Source: Bacteroidales bacterium UBA5072
GTDB taxonomy: Bacteria > Bacteroidota > Bacteroidia > Bacteroidales > UBA10428
DNA length: 64,000 nt
Reading direction: 5' to 3'
Assembly (NCBI GenBank): GCA_002415855.1
Contig: DIAS01000050.1
Location: 1 to 64,000 of the forward strand
Below are positions 56,862-64,000 of the stretch, in pieces; the first letter of the stretch is position 1; each line of letters starts with the position of its first letter. The notes below the pieces were generated by a model that worked only from the letters and a program-made list of their open reading frames with translations, was not told the DNA's origin and did not search any database. A program made the translations under genes and the position numbers.

Positions 56862-56924
56862 TGGGGTGAAATTAATTCTACCTATTATGTATGTTTTCAC
56901 CCCTGTATGTTTAATTTCACCCCA
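56862..56924. repeat. Repeat cluster upstream of the LytTR gene (inverted plus direct)
   Basis: TGGGGTGAAATTAA (56862-56875) and TTAATTTCACCCCA (56911-56924) are exact reverse complements. A further TTTCACCCC sits at 56895-56903, exactly 20 bp before the copy at 56915-56923. The two direct units extend to TGTATGTTTTCACCCC (56888-56903) and TGTATGTTTAATTTCACCCC (56904-56923). Paired direct repeats about two turns apart are typical LytTR operators; it could also fold as a leader hairpin. Confidence 0.6.
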
Positions 56925-57019
56925 CCAGGGATTGACTCATCCCCTTGCAAGACTCTAAATACCATATTTCTCAAACTTTCAGCCGGATGCTGTTATTTTG
57001 CTTTTCAAAGACAGCAGCC

Positions 57020-58162
57020 ATGAAGTTTATTGAGCAGTACAATCAGCTGAAGGAAATATTTGAAATCAGCCAGGATGAGATCAGGATACCTGACAGTGCT
57101 TTGACGATCAGAAATATTGAATTTCATGCTCATATGAGGATTCCGTCAGAAATCAATGATTCAATTGAAGGCAGGCATATATGCGAAAATATTCGATTCA
57201 GGTACCCCGTAATAATGCCCGGCAGGAAAGTAATGAACAACCATGCCATAGTGTTTCTGCATGGTCTGAATGAAAGGAGCTGGACCAAACATCTTACCGG
57301 GGCCAGGTTAATCGCTGAAAAAACCGGCAGGCCTGTAATCATGTTTCCCCTGTCGTATCATATCAACCGTGGGCTTCCTGAATGGACAGATGTAAGAAAG
57401 ATGGCGGGATTGCTGGAGATCAGAAGGCAAAAATATCCGGATATTAAAGAAGCTTCCGTCATCAACCTCGCGCTCAGTGAACGACTGACAGAACATCCTG
57501 AACGCTTCTTCCTTTCAGGTCTTCAAAGTGCCCTGGACCTGATTGATTTGCTGAAGGAAATTCAGGAAGGCAGGCATCCCTTGTTCGAGAAAGGAACAAA
57601 AACAGATATCTTCGCCTACTCAATCAGCTGCATGCTTTTGCAATCAATGATGATCAGCAATCCCGACGACATCCTGTCCGGATCAAAAATTGTATTCTTT
57701 GCAGGAGGTTCTATTTTCAGTCAAATTCAGGGAATATCGAAGTTTATCATGGACAGCATTGCCTTTGAATCTATTCAGAAGTTTTATGCTGATGTTATGA
57801 ACAGAAGGAATTCACTGGTAAGGGGATTTCAGCCGTGGTTCATGGAAAATAAGCTCGGAATGGCATTCAGGGCAATACTTGCACCGGAAATACTTAAGCA
57901 TGTGCGGGTCAGGAGAATGGATACGTTCCATAAAAATTTGCTGGTGATCGCTCTCCGCGATGACAAGGTTATTCCTGTCGAGGGTATCCGGCTGGTCACC
58001 GGAGAGCGATTCTTCCAGTCAGATCACTTTAGAATTGTCCATTTCCCTTACAGCTATTCCCACGAAAATCCTTTTCCTGTGCTTTTAAAAAAGATTGATG
58101 ATTTGGTTGATAAGGCTTTCCATTCGGTATTCATGCCGGCCATTGAGTTTTATATGGACTGA
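57020..58162 (+). CDS. Alpha/beta-hydrolase-like protein (DUF6051-like)
   Basis: 380 residues from the ATG at 57020 (MKFIEQYNQLKEIFEI); a longer frame begins at 56945 but covers probable promoter DNA. HAIVFLHGLNERSWTKHL is the oxyanion-type HG motif, IFAYSISCMLLQ has the nucleophile elbow position (Ser in AYSIS, a non-classical GxSxG), LVIALRDDKVIP holds the acidic residue and FPYSYSHENPFP the His. This resembles Bacteroidota proteins called DUF6051. There is no signal peptide, so it is cytoplasmic. Activity is unproven. It is convergent with the kinase pair. Confidence 0.6.
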   Translation: MKFIEQYNQLKEIFEISQDEIRIPDSALTIRNIEFHAHMRIPSEINDSIEGRHICENIRFRYPVIMPGRKVMNNHAIVFLHGLNERSWTKHLTGARLIAEKTGRPVIMFPLSYHINRGLPEWTDVRKMAGLLEIRRQKYPDIKEASVINLALSERLTEHPERFFLSGLQSALDLIDLLKEIQEGRHPLFEKGTKTDIFAYSISCMLLQSMMISNPDDILSGSKIVFFAGGSIFSQIQGISKFIMDSIAFESIQKFYADVMNRRNSLVRGFQPWFMENKLGMAFRAILAPEILKHVRVRRMDTFHKNLLVIALRDDKVIPVEGIRLVTGERFFQSDHFRIVHFPYSYSHENPFPVLLKKIDDLVDKAFHSVFMPAIEFYMD

Positions 58163-58172
58163 CAAGGGATTG

Positions 58173-59282
58173 TCACAGCAAAGGTTTTTCAGCAGGCAGG
58201 CTTATAAAAAAGCTGCTGCCTGCGCCAGGAGTACTAATAATGGATATTATGCCGGAATTCAACGCAACAAATTCTTTGCAGAGCTGAAAGCCAAGGCCTG
58301 ATCCCTTTTCATTGTCAGTTCCATATGTGGTAAAATGAATATTCTTATTTATCAGATTGTCAATGACTTCCGGGGACATTCCGGTACCCGTATCAGAAAC
58401 CTGTATAATCAGCCGGAGATCTCCCTTCTCAGCTTTTTGGTATGCGCTGATGGTTACTGCACCAGCATGGGGTGTAAATTTTAACGCATTGGATACCAGG
58501 TTTCTGATCACAAGAGAAATCAGTTCAGGATCAAAGTATCCGGTATCCGGACCCTGGTTTTCAAACTTGAGCGTAATTCTTTTGTTCTCTGCCTGAAGGC
58601 TGAAAAGTGAGATGACATTCTGGATCAGAATTGATATCTTTCCTTCCTGGGGACGGCATACAATACCACCCGATTGACTTTTGGCCCAGTTCAGAAGGTT
58701 CTCAAGCAGGTTAAAAGCATTGTCGGAAAGCAGGTACAGATCTTTGAGCAAGGCAACAACATTTTCATTCAGCTTATTGTTTACCTGCAGAAAAGCCTCG
58801 ATATAGGTTCGGATGTTGCCCATCGGACTGCGAAGGTCATGACCGATGATGGAGAAGATCTTCTTTTCAAAAGCAGTACTCAGTTCAAGTTGTTTCCTTT
58901 GCATTTGCAGTGTCAGGTGCGTCTTTACCCTTATCATCAATTCCTTACGATTATAAGGCTTGGTTATATAATCTACTGCACCTGCCTCAAAACCCTGGAT
59001 AATACTTTGGAAATCGGCTTTGGCAGTAAGGAAGATCACAGATACTTCACGGGTGGCTGGGTTTTCCTTGATCTTTCTGCAAACTTCAAATCCATCCATC
59101 TCGGGCATCATGATATCCAGTAGAACAAGGTCAAATTGTTTGGAATCGAGCCACTCCAATGCCTCTTTTCCGCTGGTCGCAAATTCCAGCTCATAAGATT
59201 CCTCCTTAAGAATACTACCCAGCAATTGTATGTTCTTGGGAACATCATCTACAATTAAAATGCTCTGCTCTTCAGTTTTCAT
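58173..59282 (-). CDS. Receiver-histidine kinase hybrid
   Basis: A 369-residue protein with an N-terminal receiver (Asp56 in LVLLDIMMPEMDGFEV, Lys108) directly followed by a kinase core: phosphoacceptor His148 in IIGHDLRSPMGN, then DTGTGM and GSGLGFQL of the ATPase. It has no membrane helix, so it acts in the cytoplasm and likely takes its input from the larger kinase upstream, whose gene overlaps by 11 bases. Output targets are not encoded nearby. Confidence 0.93.
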   Translation of the reverse strand: MKTEEQSILIVDDVPKNIQLLGSILKEESYELEFATSGKEALEWLDSKQFDLVLLDIMMPEMDGFEVCRKIKENPATREVSVIFLTAKADFQSIIQGFEAGAVDYITKPYNRKELMIRVKTHLTLQMQRKQLELSTAFEKKIFSIIGHDLRSPMGNIRTYIEAFLQVNNKLNENVVALLKDLYLLSDNAFNLLENLLNWAKSQSGGIVCRPQEGKISILIQNVISLFSLQAENKRITLKFENQGPDTGYFDPELISLVIRNLVSNALKFTPHAGAVTISAYQKAEKGDLRLIIQVSDTGTGMSPEVIDNLINKNIHFTTYGTDNEKGSGLGFQLCKEFVALNSGIISIISTPGAGSSFFISLPAEKPLL

Positions 59283-62040
59283 GTCCGACTCTTTTCAATT
59301 GTTTAATCAGGTCAGGAAACAGCTCCAGTTTAAGACGCATTTCCTCAATATCAAAGTTCTCGATAGTAGCCAATAATTGTTCACCGTATTCGGCAATAAA
59401 ACCAAGTTTAAAGCTTTTGCCCAGACTTATGATCTCACGGGCAAATGACCGAATTTCCTTCAAAGGCTGCTTTTTCTTGTAAAGCCGCCATTGTGAGGTC
59501 AATTCCTGCTCGAATCTCATGATCAGCAAATGATATTCTGCATTTTTTATCAGGTTAAGCTCAACATGATCATGGAGGATGTATTTATCGGTTTTGCCTT
59601 CCATGTTTGCATCATAGTATGTATCATGTCGTGACTTCTCCCGCGGGAGGGCTGATTTTACAATGGAATTGGAGTTAATATCAGAAAATTCAACACCCGG
59701 AAAAGTGACGGTAAAGGTACTTCCTTTGCCAATCTGGCTGTCCACTGTAATTTTCCCGTCCATTGCCTCAACAAGACGTTTTGTAATGGCAAGTCCCAAT
59801 CCGGTTCCTCCATACTTCCTGGAATTCAGCTGGGAATGCTGTCTGAATGATTCAAAAATCAGTCTGAATGAATTCTCGGGAATACCTATGCCGGTATCTG
59901 CCACTTTAATCTCCAACTTCATCCGGTGATTTTTGTTCTTCTGTTTAGCATATGCCTTAATGTGGATTTTAATTTCTCCTTCATGGGTAAACTTTACAGC
60001 GTTACCAACGAGATTGATCAAAATCTGCCGCAACCTGATTTCATCAAATTTAATCTCTGCCGGAAAATGACTTTCCAGTTCATCGTGGTAACCAATTCCT
60101 TTTATGGCTATCCGCAGAGAAAACACATTCCTGATTTCATCCAGGAGTCTCCTGATATCAAAGAAGGTATAATGCAAGGTCATTTTGCCCGATTCAATTT
60201 TCGACAGATCGAGCAGATCATTTATCAGCATCATCAGGTTCTTTCCACTGGCTTTGATGCTGTTGAGATATTTAATTTGCATGCTGTCAGTAGTCAGGCC
60301 TTCCATGAGTTCCGTGAAACCCATGACAGAATTCAGCGGTGTTCGGATTTCATGACTTATGTTGGCCAGAAATTCGCTTTTTGCATTATTGGCCTCTTCA
60401 GCTGCAATCTTGGCCTTTTTCAACTCTTCAAGTACGATAATCCTTTCCGTGATATCAAGCAGGAACCCGTCCAGCCATTTGATGTCATCCTGCTCATCGT
60501 ATACCGGTCGTCCGTTATTGGAGACCCATCGAATGGCATTTTTTTTAGTAATGATCCGGTATTCCACGTTAAATTGCCTGGAGCCGGAAATGCTGGCCTT
60601 TACGGATTCCTCCACCATGCGCCGGTCATCAGGATGTATCAGGCCTGCGAAAGTAACGGCAGGATTTTCAATAAATTCACGGACCTGGAAACCGGTAAGG
60701 TTCTCAATGGCATCCGTAAGAAAATATACGGTCCAGTCTCTATCATAAGCACACCGGTAAACGACTCCAGGTATGTTGGAAACCATGGACCTGAATTTTT
60801 CTTCACTGTCACGAAGGGATTGTTCTGCAATCTTTCGCCGGGTAATATCCTCTTTGATAGCAATATATCTGACAATCTCACCTTCCTTGTTTTTTATGGG
60901 GGTAATGGTGGCGGTTTCCCAATAGAGGTCCCCGTTTTTCTTACGATTAAGAAATTCTCCTTCCCATTGTTTCCCGTTTAACAAAGTCATCCAAAGATCC
61001 TTATAGAATTCCGGTGAATGATTCCCTGATTTCAGTATCCTGGGATTCTTGCCAATTACTTCCGATGGAAGATAGCCGGTAACATTGGTAAATGAACGGT
61101 TAACGTATTCAATATTACCATCCTTGCGTGTAATGATGATTTCATTAGCACTCTGGTCAAGTGCAATGGAAAGCTTTACAATCTCTTCTTCAATTCTTTT
61201 CCGGTTTGAAATATCGGTAATACCTACAACGTTTGTAGGTTCATTGTTATAAGTAATAACCTGGGTTTCCATTTCAACAGGAACAACCGTTTTGTTCTTC
61301 CGGTACAGGAAGGTTTCAAATGAGTCAGCGGCTGCTTCCCAGTTCTTCCTGAATATTTTCTGAGAAATCTTGCGTGGGAAACAACCGGCTAAGATCTTCT
61401 GATTTAACAGTTCTTCCCTGTCATAACCGGATATTTTTACCAAAGCCTCATTCAGATCCATTATTTTCCCTTTGTTCAGGATTACGATTGCCTGAAAGGA
61501 AAGATGGGCAAGCCTCTTTAATCGTTCTTCCGTTTCTTCATGGGCCTGAAAAGCTAATTTTCTCTGTGTTATATCGCGCTGAACTGCCAGGATCCCAATG
61601 GTACTCCCCCGGGCATTCTTGACCAGCTTGTAAGATGCTTCCACCCACAAAACGGCATCCTTCCTTTTTTCAAGCACAAATTCAGTAAAAACTTCTCCCT
61701 CATGAATAAGTCTCTTCCAGGAAGATTTGTTATTCCTGAATTTTTTGCCAAAGAACTCGCCCAGTGTCAGCCCGATCAATACCCCATCATCACTACCATA
61801 TTGCAGAGCCAACGCATCATTTATTTCAAATATCCTGAAGGATCCTGCCAAAATGCTTAACCGTCTGCCTTCTGAATGAACAGTACTCCAATCAACGGGA
61901 TTTTCCGCCCTAAAGAAAACAAAGGCGTCAATCAGCTGATCATAGAAGAAGCTGCTGATCTGCCTGTAGTCAATATCGGAAATGGCGTCAGGTGAAGAAA
62001 GCTTTGAAATAGCGGAAAATGATTTATCAATGCGTTTCAT
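59272..62040 (-). CDS. Multi-PAS sensor histidine kinase with degenerate Hpt-like end
   Basis: 922 residues from the ATG at 62038-62040. Four PAS domains are visible (roughly 45-165, 185-288, 300-410 and 420-540 of the longer frame, PAS/PAC repeats such as EVIGKNPRILKSGNHSPEFYKDLW). The kinase core has His in ANISHEIRTPLN, then DTGIGIPENSFRLIFESF and GGTGLGLAITKRLVEAMDG. The last 100 residues are helical like an Hpt domain, but the His of HxLKG is Arg (FAREIISLGKSF), so it probably cannot carry phosphate. There is no transmembrane helix. It is coupled to the receiver-kinase gene by an 11-nt overlap. Confidence 0.93.
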   Translation of the reverse strand: MKRIDKSFSAISKLSSPDAISDIDYRQISSFFYDQLIDAFVFFRAENPVDWSTVHSEGRRLSILAGSFRIFEINDALALQYGSDDGVLIGLTLGEFFGKKFRNNKSSWKRLIHEGEVFTEFVLEKRKDAVLWVEASYKLVKNARGSTIGILAVQRDITQRKLAFQAHEETEERLKRLAHLSFQAIVILNKGKIMDLNEALVKISGYDREELLNQKILAGCFPRKISQKIFRKNWEAAADSFETFLYRKNKTVVPVEMETQVITYNNEPTNVVGITDISNRKRIEEEIVKLSIALDQSANEIIITRKDGNIEYVNRSFTNVTGYLPSEVIGKNPRILKSGNHSPEFYKDLWMTLLNGKQWEGEFLNRKKNGDLYWETATITPIKNKEGEIVRYIAIKEDITRRKIAEQSLRDSEEKFRSMVSNIPGVVYRCAYDRDWTVYFLTDAIENLTGFQVREFIENPAVTFAGLIHPDDRRMVEESVKASISGSRQFNVEYRIITKKNAIRWVSNNGRPVYDEQDDIKWLDGFLLDITERIIVLEELKKAKIAAEEANNAKSEFLANISHEIRTPLNSVMGFTELMEGLTTDSMQIKYLNSIKASGKNLMMLINDLLDLSKIESGKMTLHYTFFDIRRLLDEIRNVFSLRIAIKGIGYHDELESHFPAEIKFDEIRLRQILINLVGNAVKFTHEGEIKIHIKAYAKQKNKNHRMKLEIKVADTGIGIPENSFRLIFESFRQHSQLNSRKYGGTGLGLAITKRLVEAMDGKITVDSQIGKGSTFTVTFPGVEFSDINSNSIVKSALPREKSRHDTYYDANMEGKTDKYILHDHVELNLIKNAEYHLLIMRFEQELTSQWRLYKKKQPLKEIRSFAREIISLGKSFKLGFIAEYGEQLLATIENFDIEEMRLKLELFPDLIKQLKRVGHEN

Positions 62041-62114
62041 GCCATTAAATTCAGCATACAAATCTAATGCAAAAGCAACAGACCTGATCGTGTATCCGGA
62101 TGAAGATATTGACA

Positions 62115-62156
62115 GGTAAAAGAAAACCTGACAGGAATATCAAATTCTGCCAGGTT
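62115..62156 (-). terminator. Intrinsic terminator of the 62177-62668 gene
   Basis: On the minus strand AACCTGGCAG (62156-62147) pairs with CTGTCAGGTT (62134-62125; one G-T pair) and is followed by TTCTTTT. It lies about 20 nt past the stop codon, so the downstream kinase pair likely has its own promoter. Confidence 0.7.
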
Positions 62157-62176
62157 CTCCTCTTCTAATAAAATAT

Positions 62177-62668
62177 TTATTCGATGACAACAGTGTAACC
62201 GTCAGTTCTTAGGTTCTCAGCAACACTTTGGGCGTATTCATAGTCGAAATAAACCTTGGGCTTGTGTTTGGCAAAAACCGGGTATCTTCCAACGGCATCT
62301 TCGGAATTGAGGTAATTGTACCCAACCAGGTATAAATCACTACCTTCGAGCCGTACCTTGAAGACCGGGCGATGCTGACATAACTCGAGGACCTCGAGCA
62401 ATTCAAACTTAGTAATTTCAGGTTCCTGTTTTAGCTTAACAGTCTTCAGAATTTCATCACTAAATGGTTCCTTGGTGAAATGCAGGTCAAAATTCTTAAC
62501 ATAACAGGATAAAACAATTGCTTCATCTTTAATGACAGCCGGTTTATTATCATCACCAACTAACCGCACATTTATTCCGAATCTTGAGAATAGCCCCTTA
62601 AGTCTTTTATTTCTGCGGGTCACCATTTCTTCCAACGACTCATTCTTTCTCATAGAATATTCCGGCAT
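62177..62668 (-). CDS. Conserved hypothetical protein, 163 aa
   Basis: A soluble 163-residue protein without signal peptide. The N-terminal half is basic and helical (MRKNESLEEMVTRRNKRLKGLF); the C-terminal half is beta-rich and conserved-looking (FKVRLEGSDLYLVGYNYLNSEDAVGRYPVFAKHKPKVYFDYEYAQSVAENLRTDGYTVVIE). No domain recognised. It is divergent from the exonuclease gene and has its own terminator. Confidence 0.65.
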   Translation of the reverse strand: MPEYSMRKNESLEEMVTRRNKRLKGLFSRFGINVRLVGDDNKPAVIKDEAIVLSCYVKNFDLHFTKEPFSDEILKTVKLKQEPEITKFELLEVLELCQHRPVFKVRLEGSDLYLVGYNYLNSEDAVGRYPVFAKHKPKVYFDYEYAQSVAENLRTDGYTVVIE

Positions 62669-62892
62669 ACTTTCTTATTTAAACTTCAAAAATAGTGAAT
62701 TTTTATTATCAGGTATTAAAATCCCAAGACAACTTAGTTTTGCAGTTTCCACAACGCAGTAACAAAAACAATCCTCACAATATCAGTTCTCTAAATATGT
62801 GCTAAAAGTATTGGTTTCGCGTTTTATGAATACTGATTATTATCAGTTTTGTCAGAATTGTAACAGGTTTTTTCAATCCTGTCAGGTTTTTA

Positions 62893-62900
62893 TATATTTG
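62893..62900 (+). promoter_or_regulatory. -7 element of the exonuclease-GIY-YIG gene
   Basis: TATATTTG is an exact TAnnTTTG. The ATG at 62909 lies only 8 nt after it, so the message would be leaderless or nearly so. An ACTGAT-TATT-ATCAGT dyad lies upstream at 62832-62847. Confidence 0.5.
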
Positions 62901-62908
62901 CCCGAATC

Positions 62909-64000
62909 ATGTATGCCATCATTGATATTGAAACAACCGGGGGCAATCCTAAAACGGACAAGATAACTGAGATTGCTGTCTTGATGCACGATGGCAACCG
63001 TATAGTCAGTGAATTTTCAACACTGATCAACCCTGAGTGCAAAATTCCTTATCACATCACTGCACTTACCGGGATCACCAATGAAATGGTATCCGGGGCA
63101 CCCAGGTTCTACGAAATAGCACGTGAGCTGGTGGAAGTTACACAGGATGCGATTTTTGTAGCCCACAATGTTGCTTTTGATTATGGCTTTGTACGAAGTG
63201 AATTCAAACGCTTGGGATACGATTACAAGCGTGATCAGCTTTGTACCGTGAGGTTGAGCCGCAAGCTAATTCCCGGACACCGTTCATACAGCCTTGGCAA
63301 GATCTGTGATGATTTGAAGATAAAAATAAACGGCCGTCACAGGGCAATGGGAGATGCTTTAGCCACTGCACAACTTTTCGATCATCTCATGGGAACCGAG
63401 CTTAAAACCGGTGAAAGATATATCAGAGATTCCTCACATTTAATTGACCATCATCCAATGCTTGACCTGGGAAAGGTGAAAAAGCTGCCGGAAGAACCGG
63501 GTGTTTATTACTTTTATAACCAGGATACAGAACTGATTTATATCGGAAAAAGCAGGAACATCAGGAACAGGGTATTATCACATTTCTCCAATTCCTCCAC
63601 CGGTAAGGCCATGAAAATGCGCGCACAGATTGCTGATGTAGGTTTTGAACACACCGGCAGCGAACTTGTTGCATTGCTTAAAGAATCCTATGAAATTAAA
63701 AAGCACAAACCTTTGTTTAACCGGAGACAGCGTCGTTCCCTGTTCCGTTACGAACTATGCTCTTTTGAGGATGACCAGGGCTATATACGGTTTGAACTGG
63801 AAAAAACATCTACACCGTTAAAAAAACCACTTGTATGTTTTACCACCAAGGCCGAAGCATTAGGTTTTATGAACAAAATGATAGAAAAGCACAACCTTTG
63901 CCAGAAACTGTGTGGCCTTTATCCTTCGGATGGACATTGTTTTCATTTTGAGATTGGTGCCTGTCGGGGTGCCTGTCTGGGGAAGGAATCACCTGAAAGT
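62909..64000 (+). CDS. DEDDh exonuclease fused to GIY-YIG nuclease (3' end cut by window)
   Basis: At least 364 residues, open at the right edge. Residues 1-170 form a PolIII-epsilon-like 3'-5' exonuclease with DIETTGG (ExoI), HNVAFDYGFV (ExoII) and HRAMGDALATAQLF (ExoIII, DEDDh). Residues about 195-275 form a UvrC-like GIY-YIG nuclease (EPGVYYFYNQDTELIYIGKSRNIRNR). The remaining part, with CxxxC-like cysteines (CRGACLG), resembles the UvrC/Cho middle region. Such fusions are known in Bacteroidota and Actinobacteria and are believed to act in DNA repair. Confidence 0.92.
   Translation, partial: MYAIIDIETTGGNPKTDKITEIAVLMHDGNRIVSEFSTLINPECKIPYHITALTGITNEMVSGAPRFYEIARELVEVTQDAIFVAHNVAFDYGFVRSEFKRLGYDYKRDQLCTVRLSRKLIPGHRSYSLGKICDDLKIKINGRHRAMGDALATAQLFDHLMGTELKTGERYIRDSSHLIDHHPMLDLGKVKKLPEEPGVYYFYNQDTELIYIGKSRNIRNRVLSHFSNSSTGKAMKMRAQIADVGFEHTGSELVALLKESYEIKKHKPLFNRRQRRSLFRYELCSFEDDQGYIRFELEKTSTPLKKPLVCFTTKAEALGFMNKMIEKHNLCQKLCGLYPSDGHCFHFEIGACRGACLGKESPES

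Noticed and set aside
62123..62890. 13-bp inverted match (AAAACCTGACAGG at 62123-62135 and CCTGTCAGGTTTT at 62878-62890) as a possible mobile-element end pair.
   Set aside because: One copy is part of a terminator; no target duplication, transposase or further similarity flanks them, and such a match can arise by chance in this length.

Overview
The window looks like a chromosomal segment of an environmental or gut-type Bacteroidota, probably order Bacteroidales or a relative. Four things support this. The GH5 glucanase ends in a type IX secretion C-terminal sorting domain. Several promoters have the Bacteroidota -7 element TAnnTTTG. There are many Bacteroidota-style lipoproteins, and a HYC_CC_PP-type protein sits beside a CusA-type efflux system. 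No rRNA, tRNA, CRISPR array, insertion sequence or prophage was seen. Both edges cut a gene: a Ycf48-like repeat protein on the left and an exonuclease/GIY-YIG fusion on the right.

Region 1-5.3 kb holds cell-surface lipoproteins of unknown role, a small membrane protein and an aldo/keto reductase. Region 5.3-11.5 kb is a nitric-oxide response locus. A quinol-dependent NO reductase (norZ) is divergent from an Rrf2-family regulator with three Fe-S-type cysteines. The regulator leads a tight operon with a PepSY membrane protein, a DUF438-hemerythrin-PAS protein and a DUF1858-DUF2249 protein. Two near-identical 16-bp palindromes lie in mirror image on the two divergent promoters.

Region 11.5-31.3 kb is mixed housekeeping: an old-yellow-enzyme oxidoreductase, a translationally coupled pair of unknown membrane proteins, an acyl-CoA synthetase with an XRE-cupin regulator, LemA with an M48 protease, a secreted GH5 glucanase, a UvrD-type helicase, an unusual leaderless subtilase, a patatin phospholipase and carB. 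Region 31.4-36.4 kb has a GntR(YtrA-type)-SPFH operon divergent from a heterodimeric ABC exporter with one degenerate ATP site. Region 36.5-40.5 kb is an apparent D-amino-acid/dipeptide utilisation operon (GntP permease, RidA, D-threonine-aldolase-like enzyme, M19 dipeptidase).

Region 40.5-51.4 kb has a lipoprotein, a Dcp-type peptidase and a copper/silver efflux locus (HYC_CC_PP protein, HMA protein, CusA, TolC-type protein, CusB with a fused HMA domain). Region 51.5-57 kb is a sulfur-amino-acid locus: cysK-metY, a NarL-type response regulator, a second metY, and a membrane-bound LytTR regulator. Two 7-2-7 NarL-like sites lie between cysK and the response regulator, and another repeat cluster lies upstream of the LytTR gene. 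Region 57-64 kb has an alpha/beta-hydrolase-like protein, an overlapping pair of sensor kinases, a small unknown protein and the exonuclease/GIY-YIG fusion.

The best candidates for something little described are the mirror-symmetric NO regulon, the 7-2-7 sites controlling cysteine/homocysteine synthesis, and the subtilase lacking the usual oxyanion-hole asparagine. All function calls come from reading motifs by eye; no database search was run.
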